Of a stretch of DNA of 64,000 nucleotides, positions 52,355-60,566 are shown in pieces. The notes below the pieces were generated by a model. That model ran no database searches. It was not told where the DNA came from and saw nothing but the letters and a program-made list of their open reading frames with translations. A program made the translations under genes and the position numbers. Every line of letters begins with the position of its first letter. Within the stretch, counting starts at the first letter, position 1. The stretch covers positions 186,001 through 250,000 of the forward strand of contig JAEYPT010000006.1 of NCBI GenBank assembly GCA_023410445.1. Reading direction: 5' to 3'. Source of the stretch: Bacillota bacterium. Lineage in GTDB: Bacteria > Bacillota > Clostridia > Oscillospirales > Acutalibacteraceae.

Positions 52355-52410
52355 AACACCGAAAGTATTTTCCCTTTCCCGCTGTGAAACTTTGAAAAAG
52401 GAGCGGTCCC

Positions 52411-54591
52411 ATGAATTTACTGAAAAAAATACGCAATCATCTGGGCGCCGGCGGTATCGTTAATTTCATCATTAATAAGAGAAGATGGATCGAAATCTTT
52501 TTCGCCGTAGTAACTGTCGCCAGCGCCTTCTGCTATTTCTTCGTGGGCGTCAACTACGACCTGACCAAATACCTGCCCTCCTCGGCAACATCCCAGCAGG
52601 GGCTTAAGGTGATGAAGCAGGAATTCGGCTACCCCGGAACAGCCCGCGTCATGGTCGACAACGTTACATACGACCAGGCGAAAGGCTACAAGGACCGGAT
52701 CGAATCCGTTCAAAACGTCGATTCGGTTGTCTGGTGCGACACCGTGAACCCTGCGTACCAGGCGAATTCCTTTAACCGGTCCAAGGACATCAAGGATTAT
52801 TACAAGGACGGCCACTCCGTCATGGACATCGTGTTCACCTACGGAGATACCACCAAGCAGACTGCCACGGCCCTGGACCAGATTCAGTCAATCGTCGGCA
52901 GCAAGGGGCACATCACCGGCCCCTCCATCGTTCAAAAATCACTGAACGAGAACCTGAACCGTGAAATTGCCAACGCGACTGTGATGGTTATCGGCATCAT
53001 CTTTGTGATTCTGCTCCTTACCACCACCTCATGGTTCCTGCCGGTTCTGTTCCTGCTCATCATGGGCATCTCCATCGTCATCAACATGGGCACCAATATC
53101 TTTCTCGGGCAGGTCTCCTTCATCACCTCCAGCGTGGCTGCGGTGCTGCAGCTGGCGGTTGCGATGGACTACTCCATCTTCCTCATCAGCTCGTTCACGG
53201 CGGAGCGGAAAGAAGGCCACGACCTGACGACTTCCGTCGCCAACGCGATCCGCCACTCCGCCAAATCGATTCTCGCCTGCGGCTTTGCAACCTTCTTCGG
53301 GTTCATCGCGCTGGCGCTTATGAAATTCTCCATTGGCTTCGACCTCGGCATCTGCCTCGCGAAAGGAATCGCGTGCAGCGTTTTCACCGTCATCTTCCTG
53401 ATGCCGTCGCTGATCCTGCGTTGGGCGGATATCATTGAAAAGACTTCGCACCGCTCGTTTGTCCCGCCCATGCACGCGTTTGCCCGCGGCTCCTTTAAGA
53501 TGCGGTACGTTTCTCTCGCTCTGGCCCTGCTTGTTGCCGTTCCGGCCTATGTCGGCAAAGGGATGAACAACTTCACGTTCGGCGAGTCCGCGCTCGGCGC
53601 GGGGGAAGGCACCAAGGTCAACGCCGACGAACAAGCCATTGACAAAGTGTTCGGCCGCAGCAACCTGCTTCTGGCGCTCGTACCGAACACGTCGTTAGCA
53701 ACAGAGAAGCAGCTTTCAGACACGCTGAAAGACCTGAGCTACGTCAAGAGCGTCACCTCCTACGCAAACACGGTTCCGGAGGGCATTCCGGAAAGCATCC
53801 TGCCCGAAAACCTCACCAGTCAGCTCCACACGAAAAATTATGCCCGAATTCTGATCTACACCGCAACCAAGGATGAAAGCACCGCGGCATTTCAGGACGC
53901 GGATGCGATTCAAGCTATTGTGAAGAAGTATTACCCCGCAAACGCCTATGTGGTCGGCACGACGACGTTTACGCAGGATATCAAGGACACCATTACCAGC
54001 GACTACGACGCGGTCGACGCGCTTTCGATTCTGACCGTGGCACTCGTGATTCTGCTGAGCTTCCGCTCGCTCCTGATGCCGGTTCTGGTGCTGATCCCGA
54101 TCGAAATCGCGGTCTTCATCAACATGATGTTCCCATATCTAGTCGGCGACAAGCTGATGTTTATCGGCTACATGGTGGTAAGCTGTATTCAGCTCGGCGC
54201 TACGGTTGACTACGCGATCCTGCTGACGAACAACTTTATGGAATACCGATCCCGCATGGATCGGAAGGAAGCCACCATCGAAGCAATCGCCAACACGACG
54301 GAGCCGCTGCTCACTTCCGCCACCATTCTGACCCTGGCAGGCTATACGCTCTACAAAACCTCGAGCATCGGCGCAATTGCGGATATCGGCCACCTCATCG
54401 GGCGCGGAACCATTCTCAGCCTGCTGCTGGTCGTCACGGTTCTGCCGGCCCTGCTTTACATCTTCGACAAACCGATTCAGAATCATATGGCCCGGCTGCA
54501 GCGCGCAAAGGAAAAAGCTCGAGCGCGGCTTGAAGCAAGGCAGCGGCTCATACCCGCGGCAATCCGCCGCGCAGCATCGGGAAATGAATAA
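52411..54591 (+). CDS. MMPL-family RND transporter
   Basis: 726 residues behind AAAAAGGAG. Two halves, each with one membrane helix, an external loop (about 150 residues) and five further helices. The MMPL motif with the proton-relay Asp is seen as QLAVAMDYSIFLISSFTAER in the first half and QLGATVDYAILLTNNFMEYR in the second. Homologues export lipids, lipoglycans or drugs across the membrane. The next gene encodes a secreted coiled-coil protein that probably works with it at the outer face. Confidence 0.9.
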   Translation: MNLLKKIRNHLGAGGIVNFIINKRRWIEIFFAVVTVASAFCYFFVGVNYDLTKYLPSSATSQQGLKVMKQEFGYPGTARVMVDNVTYDQAKGYKDRIESVQNVDSVVWCDTVNPAYQANSFNRSKDIKDYYKDGHSVMDIVFTYGDTTKQTATALDQIQSIVGSKGHITGPSIVQKSLNENLNREIANATVMVIGIIFVILLLTTTSWFLPVLFLLIMGISIVINMGTNIFLGQVSFITSSVAAVLQLAVAMDYSIFLISSFTAERKEGHDLTTSVANAIRHSAKSILACGFATFFGFIALALMKFSIGFDLGICLAKGIACSVFTVIFLMPSLILRWADIIEKTSHRSFVPPMHAFARGSFKMRYVSLALALLVAVPAYVGKGMNNFTFGESALGAGEGTKVNADEQAIDKVFGRSNLLLALVPNTSLATEKQLSDTLKDLSYVKSVTSYANTVPEGIPESILPENLTSQLHTKNYARILIYTATKDESTAAFQDADAIQAIVKKYYPANAYVVGTTTFTQDIKDTITSDYDAVDALSILTVALVILLSFRSLLMPVLVLIPIEIAVFINMMFPYLVGDKLMFIGYMVVSCIQLGATVDYAILLTNNFMEYRSRMDRKEATIEAIANTTEPLLTSATILTLAGYTLYKTSSIGAIADIGHLIGRGTILSLLLVVTVLPALLYIFDKPIQNHMARLQRAKEKARARLEARQRLIPAAIRRAASGNE

Positions 54592-54610
54592 CACCAAGGA
54601 GGATTCTTCC

Positions 54611-56824
54611 ATGAAAAAATATCATCGGATTCTGGCGGCATGCCTTTCCGTTTTGCTTTTTGTTCCGACTCTTGTCCTCCCCGCCTCGGCCGCGGCGCCG
54701 GGTGTGACTACGGACGAATCGGCCTATGTGAATCTGGATTATTACGGCAAAGTGAAGAACGTCAGCGTCGTCAAAGGCTGCAGCCTGAACGGGAACACCA
54801 GCTTCACGGATTACGGCTCCTATGCGAAGGTAACCAATATGTCCGGCACTACCGCGCCGAGCATAAGCGACGGTTCCGTCAGCTGGAACCTTCCCAAAAA
54901 CACCTCCGGGCGCTTCTACTACGAGTGCACTCCGAAGGACGGAAATATCGCGCTTCCCTGGAACTTTGACGTATCCTACAAGCTCAACGGCGTTCCGGCT
55001 GACGCCTCCAAACTGGCGGGCACATCGGGGCTTGTGGAGATTGACATCCACGCCACGCCGGATAAGAATGTCTCCGCCTACGACAAAAACAACCTACTGC
55101 TGCAAGTCGGCACCGCCGTGAAAATGAAAGACACACAGAGTGTGGAGGCCCCCGGCGCACAGGTTCAGGCACTTGGCGAATACAAGGCGGTTCTGTTCGC
55201 TGCCCTGCCCGGCGAGGAAAAAGACTTCACCATCCGCATCGGAACCACCAGCTTCGAAAGCACCGGCGTGGTGATGATGATGGTCCCCGGCACGCTTGAC
55301 CAGTTTCAGGACATCAAGGACCTGAGCAAGGATAAGGACACCGTGAAGACCTCCCTCAATGCGGTCAACGCCGGAACCGACCGTATCCTCAGCAGCCTCG
55401 AGGGCATGTCCTCGGGTCTTTCGCAGACGCAGGCCGGTCTTTCCGCTCTGGACGGTGCGCGCGGAACCATCTCCGCGGGCAAAGACGGCGTCTATAAGAA
55501 CGCAGATCAGGCTCTGGCAAGCTTGACCGATATCACAAATAAAACCAATGCAATGATTCCGCACATGAAAAAGGCCGAACAGCTTGTCACGGATGTAAAC
55601 ACCGATGTCAACGCACTCACGTATACGGTCGATACCCTGAAGCCCCGTATCGCGGCCCTTTCCAGCGATCTCGGCTCGCTCCGCAGCAATGTCAGCGAAC
55701 TTCGTAACATGCTCAGCGACATGCACGACCTTTCCGACGGCCGGGATGCAACGGTCAAGCAGCTGACGGACGCCATTCAGGCAAACATTGCGACGGTCAA
55801 TAACGACGCGAAAAATGTAAAGACCGCTTCAGCCGGAATCAAAGCCAAAGGGACGAAACTGTCAGGGGAATCTACGCAGATCAAAACTCTTTTAGCCGGA
55901 TTCCAAACAAATCCGACCGGAACCCTTACTTATTTGCAGGCAACCGACCCCGGATTGTATGCGATCGTGGCCAATTTGTATACAACCTACGGAGCAAACG
56001 GTCTGGCAAAAATTGCTTCCACGTTAGGCGACAGTCTTACCGATTTAGCCGACACCTCCAACGGTATTTCAAGCCTCAGTGACGGCATCACAAATGACGT
56101 TGTCAATTCCACCAACGGACTGGCAACCGTAGCCGGTAGCACCCTCGGAACCGCTAACTCCTATTGCAAAGCGCTTGACAGCGGTTACGACGACGCCGAC
56201 AAACTGATGAAAAACGCAAACATTGTCGCCAGTGACCTGCAGGGCCTGCTCGATAAATCCCAGATTATCATCACAAACGTCGACACACTGAACACCACCG
56301 CCAACCAGTATAAAGACGGCGCCGTGCAAGCGCTTAAGGATTCCGAAGCCCTCACCTCCAGTCTTACCAGTGGCCTTACGAACACAAAAACCTTCCTCTC
56401 CTCCATGGAAACGTTGATGAAAACCGGAGGGAGCCAGTTGGACGACGGCACCCGGAAAAGTCTGAACGGCCTGATTCAGGTTTTGCAGAAATCCGTGGAC
56501 AGCATCGGAGATATTCCGACCATTAAGAACTCGAACGACACCATCAAAAACACCGTCGACGACGAGATCGACAAGATCGAGAATAAGAGCAACGTACTGA
56601 ATCTGGATTATGAGGCGAAGCCCATTTCCTTCACCTCTTCGAAGAATTCCTCTCCCGCCAGCATCCAGATCGTCCTGCGCACTCAGGAGATCAGCAAGGA
56701 TTCGGGCAACAGCGCCATAAAAGACGCGGAAAAGGCATCGGTTGACCCGGGGCCGTGGGTTCGCATTCAGAATTTGTTCGCCAGTCTCTGGAACTCCATC
56801 CGCTCTCTATTCTCAAAAAAATAA
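54611..56824 (+). CDS. large secreted coiled-coil protein (YhgE/Pip-like), partner of the MMPL transporter
   Basis: 737 residues from the ATG at 54611 behind CCAAGGAGG. Signal peptide with cleavage near ASA-A (residue 27). Residues about 30-255 are beta-rich; 240-700 are mostly helical with long heptad-like stretches (TSLNAVNAGTDRILSSLEGM, LSDLGSLRSNVSELRNML) and short Gly/Ser breaks. No membrane helix follows the signal peptide except a short amphipathic C-terminal segment NLFASLWNSIRSLFSKK. The repeats resemble YhgE/Pip-type and adaptor-like proteins; it may be the outer-leaflet partner of the transporter. Confidence 0.7.
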   Translation: MKKYHRILAACLSVLLFVPTLVLPASAAAPGVTTDESAYVNLDYYGKVKNVSVVKGCSLNGNTSFTDYGSYAKVTNMSGTTAPSISDGSVSWNLPKNTSGRFYYECTPKDGNIALPWNFDVSYKLNGVPADASKLAGTSGLVEIDIHATPDKNVSAYDKNNLLLQVGTAVKMKDTQSVEAPGAQVQALGEYKAVLFAALPGEEKDFTIRIGTTSFESTGVVMMMVPGTLDQFQDIKDLSKDKDTVKTSLNAVNAGTDRILSSLEGMSSGLSQTQAGLSALDGARGTISAGKDGVYKNADQALASLTDITNKTNAMIPHMKKAEQLVTDVNTDVNALTYTVDTLKPRIAALSSDLGSLRSNVSELRNMLSDMHDLSDGRDATVKQLTDAIQANIATVNNDAKNVKTASAGIKAKGTKLSGESTQIKTLLAGFQTNPTGTLTYLQATDPGLYAIVANLYTTYGANGLAKIASTLGDSLTDLADTSNGISSLSDGITNDVVNSTNGLATVAGSTLGTANSYCKALDSGYDDADKLMKNANIVASDLQGLLDKSQIIITNVDTLNTTANQYKDGAVQALKDSEALTSSLTSGLTNTKTFLSSMETLMKTGGSQLDDGTRKSLNGLIQVLQKSVDSIGDIPTIKNSNDTIKNTVDDEIDKIENKSNVLNLDYEAKPISFTSSKNSSPASIQIVLRTQEISKDSGNSAIKDAEKASVDPGPWVRIQNLFASLWNSIRSLFSKK

Positions 56825-56838
56825 GTTAAACAGAAATG

Positions 56839-56876
56839 GGCCCCGGATTCCGCTATGGGAATCCGGGGCCTTCGTT
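56839..56876. terminator. terminator between convergent MMPL and MacB units
   Basis: GGCCCCGGATTCC (56839-56851) pairs with GGAATCCGGGGCC (56858-56870) perfectly; TTCGTTTG follows on the plus strand. Confidence 0.85.
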
Positions 56877-56897
56877 TGCTCTGGCAGCTTCTTTTGA

Positions 56898-57542
56898 TCA
56901 ATACACCGTAACCGTGATGCTGTTGCAGATTTTGGTGGCTGGGTCGATCGCGTAAACCGTTGCCGTACCGCTTGAAACGCCTTGGATTTCACCGGTTTTA
57001 CTTCCAACGGATGCGACCGACTCGTCGGAAGAAACCCAGAGAAAATCACCGGCATTCACCGAAAAGCCGTTGATCTTCATGCCGGTGACGGTCGTCGAAT
57101 TGCCCTTTGCAACAGCTACGGAAGCCTGAGGGAATTCGATGCCCTGCGTGCCGCGGCTCAGGCTGGCTGCAGAAGAGGCCGAGCCGGAAACCTCCACAGG
57201 GACCGTCATGCCGTACCAGCTGTCGCCGGCGGATTGGCGGTACAGGTAAGAAACGCTCGTGCTGCCCTGCCCGACCGCCGTGATGACCACGTGGTTCTGG
57301 CTGTCCAGAGACGCATACGCGACGGCATTATTCCCCACGGTCAGGTTTACAACGCCGAAATAGGAATCCGTCACATAGCTGGAATTCGCGGGGATCGTAA
57401 CCTTGGCGGCTGTCAGGCTTGACACGGCTGTCTCTGTGGAAGCGGAGGCCGGAACGGCCGCCCATACGGCGAAGGCCGCGGCGACCGCAATAACGGCAAG
57501 AAGATAGGCGGAGGGCCTTTTTGCGATACGGGTGCGGTTCAT
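56898..57542 (-). CDS. secreted Ig-like (BIG2) domain protein
   Basis: 214 residues behind AGAGGAG. The N-terminus MNRTRIAKRPSAYLLAVIAV is a signal peptide or anchor. Two beta-sandwich-like halves: YVTDSYFGVVNLTVGNNAVA and FLWVSSDESVASVGSKTGEI-QGVSSGTATVYA; the second is a clear BIG2 Ig-like repeat of the kind found in wall-associated proteins. It is the last gene of the MacB-type operon and may help place the system in the wall. No catalytic motif. Confidence 0.78.
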   Translation of the reverse strand: MNRTRIAKRPSAYLLAVIAVAAAFAVWAAVPASASTETAVSSLTAAKVTIPANSSYVTDSYFGVVNLTVGNNAVAYASLDSQNHVVITAVGQGSTSVSYLYRQSAGDSWYGMTVPVEVSGSASSAASLSRGTQGIEFPQASVAVAKGNSTTVTGMKINGFSVNAGDFLWVSSDESVASVGSKTGEIQGVSSGTATVYAIDPATKICNSITVTVY

Positions 57543-57568
57543 TTTTCATTCTCCTCTCAGCGTACGGC

Positions 57569-58276
57569 TTAGGCTTCGATGACGTCGGCCTGGTTGCCTT
57601 CGAACAGCTCGCCGTCGATAATTTTTACAATGCGCTTGGCGCTGGTCGCGACGTGGGAATCGTGGGTAATCATTACGATAGTGTTCCCCATCGCGCTGAG
57701 CTGCTGGAACAGCTTTAAGACGTCCTTTCCGGTTGAGCGGTCCAGTGCGCCGGTCGGTTCGTCGGCCAGCAACAGCTTCGGTGAACCGACCAGAGCCCGC
57801 GCGATGGCAACGCGCTGCTGCTGACCGCCGGAAAGTTCGTTCGGCTTGTGCTTTACCCGCTCCGCCATGCCGAGCAGCTCCAGCTTTTCCATTGAAATCT
57901 CCTCCGCCTGTTTGCGCGACAGGCCACGGATGAGCAGCGGCATCATGGTGTTCTGCAGCACGGTATATTTCTGGATTAAATGGTATTTTTGAAAAATAAA
58001 CCCGATCTGCTGGTTGCGCAGGCAGGTGAGCTGACCGTCGTTCAGCTTGTTGACATACTGGCCGGTCAGCCAGTAATTGCCCTCCTGAAACTGATCCATG
58101 CAGCCGATAATGTTCATCAGTGTGCTTTTCCCCGAACCGGACGGGCCGAGGATGGCGAGATATTCCCCCTCTTCCACGTCGAGGGAGATTCCCTTGAGCA
58201 CTTCCAGCGTATTTTCGCCCTGTTTATAATACTTGTGGATATTCTCGATTTGAATGACCTTCTCCAAGTCCCTCAC
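57569..58276 (-). CDS. MacB-type ABC transporter ATPase (LolD/YknY-like)
   Basis: 235 residues, GTG start at 58276 behind GGAAGG (a TTG nine bases on is possible). Walker A GPSGSGKST (about 43), Q-loop IFQKYHLIQKYTVLQN, signature LSGGQQQRVAIARAL, Walker B LLLADEPTGALD, switch VMITHDSHVA. GCMDQFQEGNYWLTGQYV and the ALD...TGKDVLKLFQQL stretch place it in the MacB/LolD group. It should work with the FtsX-type permease at 59115, from which it is separated by the lipoprotein gene. Confidence 0.92.
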   Translation of the reverse strand: MRDLEKVIQIENIHKYYKQGENTLEVLKGISLDVEEGEYLAILGPSGSGKSTLMNIIGCMDQFQEGNYWLTGQYVNKLNDGQLTCLRNQQIGFIFQKYHLIQKYTVLQNTMMPLLIRGLSRKQAEEISMEKLELLGMAERVKHKPNELSGGQQQRVAIARALVGSPKLLLADEPTGALDRSTGKDVLKLFQQLSAMGNTIVMITHDSHVATSAKRIVKIIDGELFEGNQADVIEA

Positions 58277-58289
58277 CGATCCTTCCGGC

Positions 58290-59102
58290 TTACTGCGAAA
58301 TGACCCTTACCTGTGTGATTCCCTGTGTTCCGTCGCTCAGCGTTTCCTCCACGATCTGGAGGACCATTCCCTTTTTGATGCTGGAAAAATCCTGACTGCG
58401 CTGCAATGTCGCAAGCGTGGAACCCGCTGTTCCGGCGTAAGTGCCTCCAGAACCGCCTTTCCGGCTTCCGGAAGCCCCCGTTCCCCCGGACCTAGACGTG
58501 CCGCCGCCCGGCGCTCCCCCGAAGCTGCCGAACGAACCGCCCGATGTTCCGCCCGCGCTGCCGCCGCCGAAGGTCTGGCCCGCCGTTCCGCCCGCGGAGC
58601 CGCCGCCCGCCTGACTTCCCGTTTGGCCGCCTGCCGAACCGCCGCTCCTGCGGGAAGTCATCCCACCGGAATTAAGCGTCAGGCCGACGGGAATCAGCAG
58701 TGTCTGCGTTTCTCCTGTCAGGTTAAGGTCGGTCGACGAAAAACCGGAGCCGCCGGACTGCCCGCCGGAAGCCACCGCACCCGAGGCGTTTCTTCCGCTC
58801 CGGGACGGCGTTGAGTCCGTTCCGCTGGACGCGCCGGTTCCGCTGCCGGAACCACCGGAACTTCCGGAACGGCCACCGAAGCCGCCCGCGTTTTTCAGCG
58901 TTCCAACCGCCAGAACCACCTGATTGCCGATCACAGAGGTGACCTTTCCGACGATCCGGGTCTGGGAGGAAGCATTCCCCTGCCCACCCGAGGAAGCGTC
59001 CCCAGCGGAGGCAGGAGCCGCCTTTTTTGAGCAGGCTGAGAGTGGAACCGCCGTGAACGCGGCCACCAGCAGGACTGCAAGAACTTTACTGCGGTATTTC
59101 AT
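58290..59102 (-). CDS. Gly/Ser-rich lipoprotein of the MacB-type operon
   Basis: 270 residues behind AAGGAGG. Lipobox LSACSKK puts the lipidated Cys near residue 24. A small conserved piece GKVTSVIGNQVVLAVGTL (a possible OB-like strand pair) is followed by about 130 residues of Gly/Ser/Arg low complexity, interrupted by TDLNLTGETQTLLIPVGLTL, and ends with KGMVLQIVEETLSDGTQGIT. The Gly-rich part probably varies in length and is a flexible spacer. Its location between permease and ATPase genes suggests an accessory subunit. Family not recognised. Confidence 0.68.
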   Translation of the reverse strand: MKYRSKVLAVLLVAAFTAVPLSACSKKAAPASAGDASSGGQGNASSQTRIVGKVTSVIGNQVVLAVGTLKNAGGFGGRSGSSGGSGSGTGASSGTDSTPSRSGRNASGAVASGGQSGGSGFSSTDLNLTGETQTLLIPVGLTLNSGGMTSRRSGGSAGGQTGSQAGGGSAGGTAGQTFGGGSAGGTSGGSFGSFGGAPGGGTSRSGGTGASGSRKGGSGGTYAGTAGSTLATLQRSQDFSSIKKGMVLQIVEETLSDGTQGITQVRVISQ

Positions 59103-59114
59103 AAACCATCCTCC

Positions 59115-60566
59115 TTATTCCTGCGTCAGCGCTTCAATCGGAAGCAGCGACGCCGCCTTCCAGGCCGGGTAAAAACCGAATACGCTTCCGGTAACCAATG
59201 CGAACACCATGGAATAGATGCCGCTCACGGCGAGCGGTTCCACCGTCATTCCGGTCAGCCGCACCACCGGCACCATGGAAAATCCGACCACAAGGCCCAA
59301 AAGCCCTCCGAACAGGCTGATGAACACGGCTTCAATCAGGAACTCCAACAGAATTTCCCGTTTGGAGCAGCCCAGCGCCTTCAGAATTCCGATTTCCTGC
59401 GTCCGCTCTTTGACGGAAACGAACATGACGTTCATGATGCCGATGCCGCCGACGACAAACACGATGCATGCAACTGCTGTCAGAAGCATAGAAAGCGTGT
59501 TCGCGTTGGACATGGCTGCTTCCATGGTGCTGCCGGCATCCGTTACCGTGAAGTTCGCCTTGGAATGATCCTCCGTCAGCACCTCCTTGATGTTCGCCAT
59601 AATCGTGGAAACCTGATTTACATCGGACGCAATGGCCATAATCTGAGGGTTCGCCTGTTTTCCGTAGATAAACTTCAGCGCAGTGGAGTAGGGAACGAAA
59701 ATGGATTCATCCGGGCTGGTTCCAGAGGAAACCGAGCCCATTTTGTTGAGCACGCCGACGATCTGATAGGTTTTCCCCTCGATGGAGATCGTTTCCCCGT
59801 TGGCCGAATATGCGCTCCCGAAAATTTCCTGCGCCAGTGTGTAGCCAATAACGGCTACCTTGTTTTTGCTTGAGTCATCGTCGTCCGTAAGAAGTTCGCC
59901 CTGCAGCAAAGAAAGGTTGCACATGTTCTGGTAATCAGCCCCGATGCCGAGAACGGTGTAGCTTGTGTCCTCCGTCAGGTCTCCTCCGTTTACCTTGCTG
60001 GTCCCGGTCATATAAAGAGAAATGTCGGAAATGCCGCTCACCAGAGAAGTGATGTCATTAATATCCGTCGTGCCAAGTGTCACGGTCTGCTTTTGGAACA
60101 TTCCACCGCCGAAACCGCCGCTTCCGCCTGTACGGCGGGTACTGCCGCCTCCCGGCATTCCTCCGCCGGGCATTCCCCCGCCGGGCATTCCCCCGCCGGG
60201 CATTCCTCCGCCAGGCATTCCCCCGCCGCCACCGCCCATAATCCGCTGCAGAATCTGATCCTGCATCTCCGCCTGTGTGCTAACGGAAATGTTGATGGAA
60301 CCGGCGCTCAGGGTTTTGAACTCGTTCTGCACGTCAACCTCGCCGCCGTGCCCGACCGCGATGACCAGAACAATGGTTGCCGAGCCGACGATGATGCCAA
60401 GCGAAGTCAGGAAAACTTTAAACTTATTTTCCATGATGTTGATCCAGACCAGATGAAGGATCTCGCTCAGGCGCATCCGGCTCATCGTCAGCTGCTTCGG
60501 CTTTTCCGCTTTCACTTCCGCCGGTCCTGCCGGTACAAGCCCCGGCGCTGCCGCTTTCTCCGTCAC
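59115..60566 (-). CDS. MacB/YknZ-type FtsX permease
   Basis: 483 residues, GTG start overlapping the adaptor's stop (GTGA). First membrane helix FKVFLTSLGIIVGSATIVLV near residue 50, a large external domain, then three helices in the last 150 residues, ending with the FtsX region KERTQEIGILKALGCSKREI. Inside the external domain, residues about 112-142 contain five GMPGG-type repeats encoded by a 15-bp tandem repeat, followed by a Gly-rich spacer. The MacB fold is otherwise intact (NGETISIEGKTYQIVGVL). Exports peptides, lipoproteins or toxic compounds in known relatives. Confidence 0.9.
   Translation of the reverse strand: MTEKAAAPGLVPAGPAEVKAEKPKQLTMSRMRLSEILHLVWINIMENKFKVFLTSLGIIVGSATIVLVIAVGHGGEVDVQNEFKTLSAGSINISVSTQAEMQDQILQRIMGGGGGGMPGGGMPGGGMPGGGMPGGGMPGGGSTRRTGGSGGFGGGMFQKQTVTLGTTDINDITSLVSGISDISLYMTGTSKVNGGDLTEDTSYTVLGIGADYQNMCNLSLLQGELLTDDDDSSKNKVAVIGYTLAQEIFGSAYSANGETISIEGKTYQIVGVLNKMGSVSSGTSPDESIFVPYSTALKFIYGKQANPQIMAIASDVNQVSTIMANIKEVLTEDHSKANFTVTDAGSTMEAAMSNANTLSMLLTAVACIVFVVGGIGIMNVMFVSVKERTQEIGILKALGCSKREILLEFLIEAVFISLFGGLLGLVVGFSMVPVVRLTGMTVEPLAVSGIYSMVFALVTGSVFGFYPAWKAASLLPIEALTQE
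60154..60228 (-). repeat. five 15-bp tandem repeats inside the MacB permease gene
   Basis: Five near-identical units of GGCATTCCCCCGCCG (starts 60154, 60169, 60184, 60199, 60214), encoding repeated Gly-Gly-Gly-Met-Pro on the minus strand. In-frame repeats of this kind can change copy number by slippage. Confidence 0.88.

Noticed and set aside
60154..60228. Possible CRISPR-like repeat array
   Set aside because: Units are contiguous 15-bp repeats without spacers, in frame inside the permease gene.
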